A stretch of DNA of 64,000 nucleotides from JADFNB01 sp036397455 (GTDB lineage: Bacteria > Gemmatimonadota > Gemmatimonadetes > Gemmatimonadales > GWC2-71-9). The notes under the pieces are model-generated. The model made no database searches, had not been told where the DNA came from, and saw only the letters and a list, made by a program, of their open reading frames with translations. This document shows positions 16,981-25,705 of this stretch, piece after piece. Position 1 is the first letter of the stretch, and each line of letters starts with the position of its first letter. Position numbers and translations under genes: made by a program. Location: positions 62,001 through 126,000 of the forward strand of contig DASWIX010000078.1 of the NCBI GenBank assembly GCA_036397455.1, in the 5' to 3' direction.

Positions 16981-18393
16981 ATGACCCGTTCCAGACTGTT
17001 GCCGTTTGCGCTTGGCGCGTTGGTGGTGGCATGTCAGGGCGACCGCACGACCGCGCCAGGTGGCCAGGCGCCTTCGATGGCCATCGTCGACGGGACGGTC
17101 GACGGAGGCAACCCGGATTTCTTCTTCCTGCCGCCGATGGTGCCGAATCCCAATGACGACCCCGATTTCGGCGACGGCGAGTTCAATCCGGACCTCGCGC
17201 CGGTCGTGGACATTTGTGCACTGACCACCGATCCGACTCCCGTGTGCGTTGCCGGTAGCCCGGTAGCCCATTTTGCGGGCAGCGACCTGACCGTCTCGTC
17301 CGGCAACCAGAAGTACCACCTCTCGTGGCATACCGACGAATACGCCCTCGACGTGGGCGTCAACTACCGGGTCAAGGTGAGTATCGTCGGTATCGTGCTT
17401 GGGTATGCCGACATCGACGTGGTCCAAAACGGTGGTCAAGCCAAGCACGTCGCCCCGGGATTCGTCCCCTTGGTCAACGGCCGTTCGCTGCCGATCGATT
17501 TCCGGATCGAGCGCGGCGCGTTCTGCGACGTGGACGCCGATTGCGGCGAGGCAACCGTGACGAACGACGGCGCGACGGTCGTCACCGGCAGCGGTGAGGG
17601 AGGGGCGGAATTTCCACCCGACTGGCTGCCTGACGGAACTGATCAGGTCTTGGTCATCATCGAGCGGGTCACGCTGGAGAAGGGGTTCCCGTGCCTGCCC
17701 ATCCCCTTGATCCAGTTCACAGGGTGTTTCCGCTACCGTACCATCCCGGAGATCGCGGAGTTCACGCTGCCGGTGGTGGTGGGGGTGTGCCTGGATGCGC
17801 CCGAATCGCATCCCTGGGCCCACTTGGTGCAACTGTTCAAGTGGGATGAGGTCAACTTCCGCAACGTGATCCCGCTCGAGAACGTGGTGGCGCCGTTCGT
17901 GAATTGCATCGATGGCGGCCTGGCATTCGGACCAGGCCCGTCGCCCTGGATGCAGTTCGTCCGTGGCGGGATCCGCCGCATCGCGGATTTCGTGCAGCCG
18001 CCGCTGTACGCGGCCCCGATGGTCGTCCACAAGGGGTTGGGCGGGCTCGTGGGTTCGTTCAGCCGCGTGGGCTGGGCGGTCCCGGCGGTCATCGAGGAAG
18101 TCGCGGGCAACGGACAGAGTGGCGCGGTCGGCTCGACGCTGCCGGTGGATCCCACTGTGCGGCTGATCTCCACCCATCCGGAAGATGCGCCGCTGGCGGG
18201 TGCTCGGGTGTTCTTCCACTTCTTCGCCGCGGATGGAGTAACCCGAATCCACACCGAGCGGGTCGAGACCGACGCGAACGGCCTGGCCTCGGTCTCATGG
18301 GTGCTCGATCACGCCGGCACCAACCGGATCGAGGCGTGGGCGCAGACGTTCGATTCGCCGATCGTTTTCACGGCAACCGGCACGACCCCGTAG
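16981..18393 (+). CDS. Secreted lipoprotein with C-terminal Ig-like domain
   Basis: 470 residues. The N-terminus MTRSRLLPFALGALVVACQGD has a basic start, a hydrophobic core and the lipobox VVAC, so it should be lipidated at Cys. The body has several beta-rich segments, including a region with CDVDADCGE and CLPIPLIQFTGCF (possible disulfides). The final 90 residues (VDPTVRLISTHPEDAPLAGARVFFHF ... THTERVETDANGLASVSW-type pattern) look like a Big/Ig-like repeat common in Gemmatimonadota surface proteins. AGGTGCAAAG precedes the start. Function unknown; it is probably cell-surface. Confidence 0.85.
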   Translation: MTRSRLLPFALGALVVACQGDRTTAPGGQAPSMAIVDGTVDGGNPDFFFLPPMVPNPNDDPDFGDGEFNPDLAPVVDICALTTDPTPVCVAGSPVAHFAGSDLTVSSGNQKYHLSWHTDEYALDVGVNYRVKVSIVGIVLGYADIDVVQNGGQAKHVAPGFVPLVNGRSLPIDFRIERGAFCDVDADCGEATVTNDGATVVTGSGEGGAEFPPDWLPDGTDQVLVIIERVTLEKGFPCLPIPLIQFTGCFRYRTIPEIAEFTLPVVVGVCLDAPESHPWAHLVQLFKWDEVNFRNVIPLENVVAPFVNCIDGGLAFGPGPSPWMQFVRGGIRRIADFVQPPLYAAPMVVHKGLGGLVGSFSRVGWAVPAVIEEVAGNGQSGAVGSTLPVDPTVRLISTHPEDAPLAGARVFFHFFAADGVTRIHTERVETDANGLASVSWVLDHAGTNRIEAWAQTFDSPIVFTATGTTP

Positions 18394-18450
18394 GGTTCCT
18401 ACCAACGGTTCGGCCGGAGAGGGGGGGGGGCACGGCGGTGGCGGCGCGCG

Positions 18451-18484
18451 GCTGTGGGGGCGCACGGCCGTGCGCCCCCACAGC
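18451..18484. repeat. 34-bp perfect palindrome (GGGGGCGCACGG/CCGTGCGCCCCC)
   Basis: The 17-base half GCTGTGGGGGCGCACGG is followed directly by its exact reverse complement. It sits 57 bases downstream of the lipoprotein stop within a G-rich stretch (a run of 10 or more G at 18421-18430). It may act as a factor-independent or Rho-assisted terminator hairpin, or be a REP-like element; a similar GGGGCGnnCGGCCGnnCGCCCC pattern is common as an intergenic repeat in many bacterial genomes. No T-tract follows immediately. Confidence 0.85.
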
Positions 18485-18567
18485 TGTGTGCCCCCACCCT
18501 TTCTTGTGATTGCCTCACCCCTCCCCTCCCAATATCCTTAGGCGAACTTCCAAGGAGTTGTTGACGG

Positions 18568-18816
18568 ATGACTGCACCCATTTCGATCGAGCGGTTTGTC
18601 AAAGAAATGGAAAAGCTCAAAGCCGACATGAATACCGGCATGCTCAAACACGGCGAGTACGATCAGCGCCTCGCTCGCATCATCACCGAACTGCGGGAGC
18701 GGAAACTCGATGCCGCGCGGGACCAGATCAACACCACGCTGGCCGATCTGCTCAAACGCGCCATCATCACACCCGCCGTGCGAGATCACCTCGAGGCGCG
18801 ACTCGGCCTGAAGTGA
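18568..18816 (+). CDS. Small helical hypothetical protein
   Basis: 82 residues, almost entirely predicted helix (ERFVKEMEKLKADMN ... LRERKLDAARDQINTTLADLLKRAI), no cysteines, no signal peptide or membrane segment. AAGGAG lies 11 bases before the ATG. Its TGA overlaps the GTG of the next gene by three bases, so translational coupling is likely. Not recognised; could be a small regulatory or structural partner of the secreted gene after it. Confidence 0.7.
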   Translation: MTAPISIERFVKEMEKLKADMNTGMLKHGEYDQRLARIITELRERKLDAARDQINTTLADLLKRAIITPAVRDHLEARLGLK

Positions 18817-19292
18817 TCGACCAATCCCGCGCGACGCGCCTGGTGCCGAGGGGCGCACTGGCACCTTCGCCCCTCGCATCCGTTCGAGGGGCACTGACAC
18901 AATCCGCAGGAATGTGCCTGGCCATGCTGGCGTTCGCAGCCGGGGCACCCGCCGCCCACGCCCAGACCCTCGAACCGGGCGCGTGGTCCGGTGTGTTCAC
19001 GCTCCCGAGTGGGGAGAACGTCCCGGTCACGTTTGACGTGGCGGTCACGGCCGATTCGATCAGCATCACGCTGCACGAAACGCAAATGGGCGCCTATCCA
19101 TTCCGGGACATTCGACTCGACGGCGATCGGCTGAGGTTTCGCTGGACCCCGGGATCCGAGGTCGCGTGTGACCTGACACGAGCGGCCGACGGCCACTTCG
19201 AAGGCCCGTGCACCGACGGCGAGGAAACGGGGAAGATGACCATGCTTCCACCCGAAGGCGCGGGTGGATCCGTGCACGACACGCGCCACTGA
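18813..19292 (+). CDS. Secreted hypothetical protein
   Basis: 159 residues from the GTG at 18813 that overlaps the preceding stop (GTGA). Residues about 33-50 (GMCLAMLAFAAGAPAAHAQ) form a signal peptide; a later ATG at about 18912 would give a more compact one. The mature part of about 105 residues is beta-rich, with WSGVFTLPSGENVPVTFDV, a segment shared with many secreted proteins next to S9 peptidases. The gene ends 8 bases before the S9 peptidase start. Function unknown. Confidence 0.7.
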   Translation: MIDQSRATRLVPRGALAPSPLASVRGALTQSAGMCLAMLAFAAGAPAAHAQTLEPGAWSGVFTLPSGENVPVTFDVAVTADSISITLHETQMGAYPFRDIRLDGDRLRFRWTPGSEVACDLTRAADGHFEGPCTDGEETGKMTMLPPEGAGGSVHDTRH

Positions 19293-19300
19293 GGATCCCC

Positions 19301-21247
19301 ATGGGTAGCCGACCCTTCATCCACCTCGTCGCACTCCAGTCGTTCACGGTGTCGCTCATGCCCGCTCAGTCGATTCCGCCAACACCCAACGAACGAGACA
19401 TCCCGCAACCGGTTCCGATCGAGCTATCGCTCGCCGGCGACGCCGCGCCGGACATTTCCCGGTTTCTGAACGTGCGGTCCGCCTTTGCCCCGTCGCTTTC
19501 CCCGGACGGGACGCGACTCGCGTTTCGGACCGCCATCACCGGCACCCCGCAACTGTGGGTGACCGACGCCGCGGGCGGGTGGCCGCGACAACTCACCTTC
19601 GGTGAATCGGTCACGTTCCACGAATGGTCCCCGGCAGGCGACTGGATCATCTACGGCACCGACCGCGGCGGGAATGAACGGGAAGGGTTCTATCTGATCA
19701 CCCCGGACGGGACTGTCGAACGCGAACTCCTGGCACCGGCCGAGGCGTTTCGCGTGTTCGGCGGGTTCACGGCCGACGGGGGCCGAATCGCCTACGCCAC
19801 GACCGAGCGCAACGGCGAGGATTTCGACATACACCTGCTCGACGTCCGTACCGGGGAGGATCGCGACGTCTTCCAGGGACGGGCGGGACTGTACGCGGTC
19901 TCCTGGCGACCGGACGGCGGCGCGGTGCTCCTGTCGCAGACGCGCGGAGAGGACGCCAACGACGTGTTCCTGTTCGAAGTAGCGTCCGGCCGGCTGGACA
20001 CGCTGTTTCAACCGGCGGATCGATCGAGCTACGGCGCATTCGCCTGGCTACCGGACGGGACCGCCTTCTACATGGCGAGCGATCAGGACCGCGATCACGC
20101 CGGCCTCGCCCGCTACGACATCGCCGCCGGCGCGTTCACGTACGTCGAGACCCCCGCTGGCGACGTCGAGCAGGTGGCGCTCTCACACGACGGGGCGCTC
20201 CTGGCATGGACCACCAACGACGGCGGCTACTCGTCGCTCCACGTGCGCGACCGCGCGACCGGGGCCGCGCTGGCGCCGCCCGACCTGCCGCGCGGCGTCT
20301 ACGGCATCGAGTGGGCGAAGCGATCGCGGGTAGCCGCCGTCTCGGTCGGTGGCCCGCAAATTCCCGGCGACATCTGGACCTGGAACGTCGCCACCAGCGC
20401 CTTGCGGCGCGCCACCGAATCGGCCGCGGCCGGGCTCGACCTGTCCGGCATGGTGATCCCGACCCACCACGACTTCCCCGCGCGTGACGGCGAGACCCTG
20501 CACGGGCTGCTGTATCTCCCGCCCCACCTCGCGCCCGGCGTCAAGCCGCCGGTGTTGCTCTCCGTCCACGGCGGACCGACCGCGCAGGCGCGGCCAGGGT
20601 TCAGCGCGCCCCATCAGTACCTCCTCACGCGCGGCATCGCGGTCTTCGACCTCAACTATCGCGGCTCCACCGGCTACGGAAAACGGTTCGCCCGGCTGAA
20701 CGACCGGCGCCTGCGTGAGGGCGAGTATCTCGACATGGCGGATGCCCTCGACTGGCTGAGCCGTCAGGGATTGGTCGACGCCCGACGCGCCGCGGTCATG
20801 GGCGGGTCGTACGGGGGGTACCTCACGATGGCAGCGCTGACCCGCCTGCCGGAGTACTTCAGGAGTGGGGTCGCTTTCGTCGGGGTCTCGAACTGGGTGA
20901 CCGCCCTGGAGGGTGCGTCACCGCAACTCAAGGCGAGCGACCGACTGGAGTACGGTGATATCGACGATCCGGACGAGCGCGCGTTCTTCACGCAGATCTC
21001 ACCCATTACCCACGTGGCCAACGTGCGCGCGCCGGCCATGGTGCTGCACGGGGCGAACGACCCGCGCGATCCCGTGACCGAGTCGGATCAGTTCGTGCGC
21101 GGGATTCGCGAGCGCGGTGGCGAGGTGGAGTACCTGCGCTTTCCGGACGAAGGGCATGGGATCCGGAAGCTGTCGAACCGCATCATCGCGTATCGACGGA
21201 TCGCGGCGTTCCTGGAACGCACCCTGGGCCTGCACGTCACTCCCTGA
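19301..21247 (+). CDS. S9 family prolyl oligopeptidase-like peptidase
   Basis: 648 residues. It starts 8 bases after the previous stop, with a signal peptide-like N-terminus (GSRPFIHLVALQSFTVSLMPAQ). A beta-propeller built of WD40-like PD40 blades (FAPSLSPDGTRLAF, SVTFHEWSPAG) fills about residues 60-370 and the alpha/beta hydrolase domain follows: HGGPTAQARP (oxyanion region), GGSYGGYL (Ser), GANDPRDPV (Asp), DEGHGI (His). It should cut short peptides after proline or similar residues, in the periplasm or secreted. Third gene of the 18568-21247 set; its last 11 bases overlap the convergent exporter. Confidence 0.93.
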   Translation: MGSRPFIHLVALQSFTVSLMPAQSIPPTPNERDIPQPVPIELSLAGDAAPDISRFLNVRSAFAPSLSPDGTRLAFRTAITGTPQLWVTDAAGGWPRQLTFGESVTFHEWSPAGDWIIYGTDRGGNEREGFYLITPDGTVERELLAPAEAFRVFGGFTADGGRIAYATTERNGEDFDIHLLDVRTGEDRDVFQGRAGLYAVSWRPDGGAVLLSQTRGEDANDVFLFEVASGRLDTLFQPADRSSYGAFAWLPDGTAFYMASDQDRDHAGLARYDIAAGAFTYVETPAGDVEQVALSHDGALLAWTTNDGGYSSLHVRDRATGAALAPPDLPRGVYGIEWAKRSRVAAVSVGGPQIPGDIWTWNVATSALRRATESAAAGLDLSGMVIPTHHDFPARDGETLHGLLYLPPHLAPGVKPPVLLSVHGGPTAQARPGFSAPHQYLLTRGIAVFDLNYRGSTGYGKRFARLNDRRLREGEYLDMADALDWLSRQGLVDARRAAVMGGSYGGYLTMAALTRLPEYFRSGVAFVGVSNWVTALEGASPQLKASDRLEYGDIDDPDERAFFTQISPITHVANVRAPAMVLHGANDPRDPVTESDQFVRGIRERGGEVEYLRFPDEGHGIRKLSNRIIAYRRIAAFLERTLGLHVTP

Positions 21248-23300
21248 CGCGCCCAGCCGCCCACCGCAGCGCGAACGGCAGCGCCACGAGTGTCATCACG
21301 GCCGCGGTAAGCGTTCCGAGGATGACCGCCACCCCAAACCGCTGCGTGGGTGGAAACGCCGACAGGCTGAACAGGCCAAACCCGGCGCAGATGATCAAAG
21401 TGGCCCCGAGAATGGGACGCCACAGGTCGGCGCGTGCCTGCGCGACCGCATCCCAAACGCTCCCATGATCGCGCACGCGCCGCGCGCGCATCACGAGGTG
21501 GATCATGGAATCCACCCCCATCGCCAGGGCGACGTTGGCGGCGGGCGACGTGATGATATCGACCGGAACCCCGGCCCAACCGATCGTACCGAGTACGACG
21601 ATAGGAATCGCGGTGAGGCATGCCACCATCGGCAGCGTCCATGACACGGAACGCGACACGACGAACGCCACCCCGATGAACAGCAGCACCAACCCACCCA
21701 GTCCGAACCGCAGGCTCTTGCCAATCAGACGACCGAGCTGGGCCTGCAGTTCGTAGGCCCCGCCGACCGCGGTCACCTCCAAGCCAGCCCGGAGGGCCAT
21801 CGCACGCAGCCGTGCCACCACGGCGGCCCGTGACGTCTCGCGGCCCGCTTCGCGCATGCGCAGGAAGAACAAGCCCTCCTGGCGATCCGCGGTCACGAAG
21901 CTCGCGGCGATGCGATGGAACAGCGGCTGATCGAGGATATCGAGCAACTGGCGCCATCCGAAGAAGCCCGCGAGCGGCTGCTGCCTGGCGTGAGCGAGGA
22001 TGATCACCGGCGACAGCACGACGCCGACCGACCGATCCGCCTCGAGCGCATCCTGGAAGGTCCACATCGCGCGGTGCACCGCATCGGTATCGACCCGCCG
22101 GCCGCCGCTGTCTCGCACCACCATATAGAGGGGGCTGCTCCCGCCGTCCGCATCCACCGCGTCGAGCCCGCGGCGGATCGTGCTGTGGCGGCCGAAATAG
22201 GAGAGCAACGACGGATCGGTACTGAGCCGCAGCACACCCGGAATGAGCGCCACGACCACGACGGCGATCCCGGCGAGCCACCGGGTGCCGTGCCGGACGG
22301 GAAGCCAGCCGGCGTGCTCCCGCGCGTCGCTTCGCGTATCAACGGACCCGGCGTGCAGAAACGCCGGATAGACCGCGTACGCCGTGGCCAGCGCGACGAC
22401 CGTGCCGATCGCCCCGGCCAGTCCCAGGTCCCGCAGCGGCCTGGCGGACGCCAACAGCAGGCTCAAGAAACCGGACAACGTCGTGACGGCGCACCAGATG
22501 GACGCGGGAAAGGTCTCCCGCTTGGCGTGCGCGACGAGATCGGCGCCAGCCGATGGATCGGCGGACAGCCGACGCCAGTTGGACGTGATGAACACGATGT
22601 GCGACAGGGTCAGCACGAAGACGATCGTGACGATGTTGGCGGTCAGCAGCCCAATCCGCATTCCCGCGAGATCCGTGATGGAAACGGTTAACGCACACGC
22701 GGTGAGACACGCGGAGAGCGTGCCGGCGACCAGCCGCCCGCTGCGATACACGACCTGCACCACCACGGCGAACACCAGCAGTGCCGCGAGCGAGAAGATC
22801 ACGAAATCGTGCCGCAGGCTTCGGCGAATCAACTCGACGACGTACGGCACCCCCGAGATCTCGATATCGGTTCGGCCGGCGACCGCCTGTTCGATCCCCG
22901 GGACCAACCTGGCGGGATCCAGGTCTCCGACCTGCGCGATGATGTTGGTCGCGGCGCCGCCGGGAGGCAGCAGCAGCCTACCCCACAACGGGCTCTCCGG
23001 ATCGTCGCGCGCAATGCTGTACACCGCCTCGACGCCGGGGGCGCCGCGGAGGCGGCGCGACACCGTGTCGATCCCCGCCCGGTAAGCCGGCGAACCGATG
23101 TCCGGCCCGGCCACGCGAATCACCAGTTGGTCGGGCGAGGGGAACCGCTCGGTGATCTCGACCGTGGCACGGAGCTGCGGGTCGTTCGCGGAAAAAAAGA
23201 AATCACTCTCGACCCTGGGCGAGAGGTCGACCCACGCCACGACGGCGCCGACGAGGATCACGGCCAGCGCGGCGAATACCCACTCCTGGTTCCTTCGCAT
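21237..23300 (-). CDS. RND/MMPL superfamily exporter
   Basis: 687 residues in two similar halves: each has a periplasmic loop followed by a block of about five membrane helices (about residues 185-320 and 540-680). Conserved features include the N-terminal helix, LTLSHIVFI, VTTLSGFLSLL with SLLLASARPLRDLG and MGVDSMIHLVMRARR. This belongs to the MMPL branch (lipid, hopanoid or siderophore export), which is shorter than the classical ~1000-residue RND pumps and often works without a TolC-type partner. Single gene, convergent with the S9 peptidase and divergent from the NTF2-like gene. Substrate not predictable. Confidence 0.93.
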   Translation of the reverse strand: MRRNQEWVFAALAVILVGAVVAWVDLSPRVESDFFFSANDPQLRATVEITERFPSPDQLVIRVAGPDIGSPAYRAGIDTVSRRLRGAPGVEAVYSIARDDPESPLWGRLLLPPGGAATNIIAQVGDLDPARLVPGIEQAVAGRTDIEISGVPYVVELIRRSLRHDFVIFSLAALLVFAVVVQVVYRSGRLVAGTLSACLTACALTVSITDLAGMRIGLLTANIVTIVFVLTLSHIVFITSNWRRLSADPSAGADLVAHAKRETFPASIWCAVTTLSGFLSLLLASARPLRDLGLAGAIGTVVALATAYAVYPAFLHAGSVDTRSDAREHAGWLPVRHGTRWLAGIAVVVVALIPGVLRLSTDPSLLSYFGRHSTIRRGLDAVDADGGSSPLYMVVRDSGGRRVDTDAVHRAMWTFQDALEADRSVGVVLSPVIILAHARQQPLAGFFGWRQLLDILDQPLFHRIAASFVTADRQEGLFFLRMREAGRETSRAAVVARLRAMALRAGLEVTAVGGAYELQAQLGRLIGKSLRFGLGGLVLLFIGVAFVVSRSVSWTLPMVACLTAIPIVVLGTIGWAGVPVDIITSPAANVALAMGVDSMIHLVMRARRVRDHGSVWDAVAQARADLWRPILGATLIICAGFGLFSLSAFPPTQRFGVAVILGTLTAAVMTLVALPFALRWAAGRVRE

Positions 23301-23363
23301 CGGGCCTTAGATTACCACGCCGAGTCTGGAACGCCAAAAACCGACGGGAAACGGGGGCGCACC

Positions 23364-23822
23364 ATGAACCGGTGGATGGGTATCGCGACGATCACGTGGT
23401 CTGCGCTGGGCGGCTTGGCCGACACCGGCGCGGCCCAGACCAATGAGGTGCGGGCCGCGATGGACGCCACCCTGATAGCGTGGCAGCAGGGAGACTTCAC
23501 CGCGCTGGCGGCACAATACCATCCGGCAGCGCGTGGTTTCTTCCTCGACGGCGGGGCGCTCCTTCGAGGATTCAACCAGCCGTTGCTCGACGCCGCCTAC
23601 GCGGCCGGCGTGCGGGCGTCGTTTACGCCCCGGGACGTGGATGTGGCGGTGTACGGGGACGTCGCCGTCGCGGTCGCGATGCTGGACGGCACCCTCACCT
23701 TGCCGGACGGATCAACCCAGCAGGGGCCGTGGCGCTACAGCGAGACTCGCGCGCGGCAGAACGGCCGGTGGCTGATCGTCCAATACCACTTTTCGCCCCG
23801 CACCCCGCCGCCTATCCGCTAG
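23364..23822 (+). CDS. Secreted NTF2/SnoaL-like (DUF4440-type) protein
   Basis: 152 residues. A signal peptide covers about 1-25 (MNRWMGIATITWSALGGLA ... TGAAQ). The rest is the small cone-shaped NTF2 fold, with VRAAMDATLIAWQQGDFTALAAQY, GVRASFTPRDVDV, VAVAMLDGTLTLPDG and a C-terminal NGRWLIVQYHFS strand, typical of the DUF4440 family that often acts as a calcium/calmodulin-like or ketosteroid isomerase-type fold. Substrate unknown. The last 11 bases overlap the NagB fusion on the other strand. Confidence 0.82.
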   Translation: MNRWMGIATITWSALGGLADTGAAQTNEVRAAMDATLIAWQQGDFTALAAQYHPAARGFFLDGGALLRGFNQPLLDAAYAAGVRASFTPRDVDVAVYGDVAVAVAMLDGTLTLPDGSTQQGPWRYSETRARQNGRWLIVQYHFSPRTPPPIR

Positions 23823-25671
23823 ATCGCCGCGCGTCCACGCGATAGGCCTCCATGGCGTAGTACTCGGCGAGTCCGAGACGATCGGCCCGTGCCGCGGTCT
23901 CGAGGTTGCGTGCCTCCACGCGCTGCCAGAACTCACGCTCGTCGGAGCCTCCCGGGAACGGTGCCCGGTCCTTCTGGGACTGATGCTTGAAGATGGCGAG
24001 GATCTTGGATTGCAGTTCGTCGCGGGCGAGGGGAACGAGGACGTCGGCTTCCGTCATCGACCATTCCTGCCACGCACCGCGATAGTACCACACCTCAGGC
24101 CGCATTCCGTCATGGCGGTGGAGCGCCGCTTCGATGGCCTCGAGACACATCCGGTGAGTCCCGTGCGGGTCGGACAGGTCGCCGGCGGCGAACACCAGAT
24201 CCGGCTGCACCTCCGCCAGCAGTGCGCCAATGGCGGAGACATCCTCGTCTCCGATTGGCCGCTTGCGCACCTCACCGGTGCGATAGAACGGCAGATTCAG
24301 GAACCGAGCGCTTTCGCGCGGCAGGCCGACCGCTTCGATGGCCGAAACCGCTTCCGACTCCCGGATGAAACGCTTGAGGAGTTGGACCGTTTCGCTATCC
24401 ACCGCCCCGGGGCGCTTGCTCGCCAGCGCCTGCTCGACGGCCTGCCGTGTCGCGGCGATCGTGGCCGCGTCGAGACCGCACGCCTCCGCTGCGCGCTCGA
24501 TGAAGTCGAGATGTCGCCGCACGTCGTGATCGAATACCGCGATATTGCCGCTCGTCATGTAGGCGATCACGATCTCGTTGCGATTGCGGTGCAGCTTGCG
24601 CAGGATCCCGCCCATCGAGATCACGTCATCGTCCGGGTGGGGAGAGAACACCACGACGCGCTGCTCGCTCGGCAGCAACGACCGGCCGCGGATCTTGTCG
24701 CGCAGCCGCGTAAACACCGCACCGTTGATCGGTCCAGGCTGGCCCTGGGTGGCGAGCAACGCGCTCAAGTGGTGTTCCCGGTAGTGGTTCGCCGAGAGTT
24801 TCAAGATGGCGGTTTGGGTCTGCTCGGCGAGCCACACCACCGCACGCTCGGTCATGGCCGCTGTCCACTCGACATCGCCCACCAGCCATGGAGTCGCCAC
24901 GCGCGTCAGCGCACCGGCGGCGGCCGTGTCGAGGTAGGCCGTCACCGCGGGATGGCTCTGCAGGTACGTCGCCGGCACGCTGGGCGACACGTCCCCCTCG
25001 ACCGCGCGCCGCACGACGTCGGCCTTGTGCTCCCCGGTCGCGATCAGGGCAATCGCCCGCGCGTCGAGAATCGTGGCCATGCCCATCGTCAGGGCTTCGA
25101 GCGGGACGTTGTCTTCGCCAAAGAAGTCGGCGGCGGCATCCCGCCGCGTGACGGTGTCGAGTGTAACGAGCCGGGTACGCGAAGCCGGGGAGGAGCCCGG
25201 CTCGTTGAATCCGACGTGCCCGCTCCGCCCGATCCCCAACAACTGGAAGTCGATGCCGCCGGCGTCCCGGATGGCCCGCTCGTACTCCTGGCCGTACGGC
25301 ACCAGGCGGTCGCGTGCCATGCTCCCATCCGGCACATGGGTGTTTGCCGCGTCGATATTGACGTGCGCGAAGAAGTTCTCCGTCATGTACCGCCGGTAGC
25401 TGTGGGCGCTCTCGGGGGACATCGGGTAGTACTCGTCGAGGTTGAACGTGACGACGTGGGAGAAGTCAACCGCGCCCGCGTGAAACCGGCGAATCAACTC
25501 ACCGTAGACGCCAAGCGGGGTGCTGCCTGTCGCCAGGCCCAACACGCACCGACCCCGGGCGGCGGTTGCTCGATGAATGACGTCGACGATCCGGTCCGCC
25601 AGCAGTGACGCGAGGGCGTCGTGGCTCTCGACGACCAGGGTGGCCATCCGCTCTCTGGTGTAATCCTGCAT
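23812..25671 (-). CDS. Glucosamine-6-phosphate deaminase fused to PIG-L deacetylase
   Basis: 619 residues. Residues about 1-270 are the NagB/6PGL sugar isomerase fold: VLGLATGSTPLGVY, FNLDEYYP (catalytic Asp) and GIGRSGHVGFNEPGSS, where His and Glu of the NagB active site are kept but the Asp that precedes Gly-His is Ser. From about residue 330 a PIG-L/LmbE deacetylase follows: VVFSPHPDDDVISMGG (metal-binding HPDD), RESEAVSAIEAVGLP and DPHGTHRMC. A single polypeptide could therefore deacetylate GlcNAc-6-phosphate and then deaminate the product to fructose-6-phosphate (inference). Similar two-domain NagB proteins occur in other phyla. Divergent from the galactokinase-like gene. Confidence 0.88.
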   Translation of the reverse strand: MQDYTRERMATLVVESHDALASLLADRIVDVIHRATAARGRCVLGLATGSTPLGVYGELIRRFHAGAVDFSHVVTFNLDEYYPMSPESAHSYRRYMTENFFAHVNIDAANTHVPDGSMARDRLVPYGQEYERAIRDAGGIDFQLLGIGRSGHVGFNEPGSSPASRTRLVTLDTVTRRDAAADFFGEDNVPLEALTMGMATILDARAIALIATGEHKADVVRRAVEGDVSPSVPATYLQSHPAVTAYLDTAAAGALTRVATPWLVGDVEWTAAMTERAVVWLAEQTQTAILKLSANHYREHHLSALLATQGQPGPINGAVFTRLRDKIRGRSLLPSEQRVVVFSPHPDDDVISMGGILRKLHRNRNEIVIAYMTSGNIAVFDHDVRRHLDFIERAAEACGLDAATIAATRQAVEQALASKRPGAVDSETVQLLKRFIRESEAVSAIEAVGLPRESARFLNLPFYRTGEVRKRPIGDEDVSAIGALLAEVQPDLVFAAGDLSDPHGTHRMCLEAIEAALHRHDGMRPEVWYYRGAWQEWSMTEADVLVPLARDELQSKILAIFKHQSQKDRAPFPGGSDEREFWQRVEARNLETAARADRLGLAEYYAMEAYRVDARRSSG

Positions 25672-25705
25672 ATTCCTCCACAGCGACTCGACCGGGGAAT
25701 CTCCT

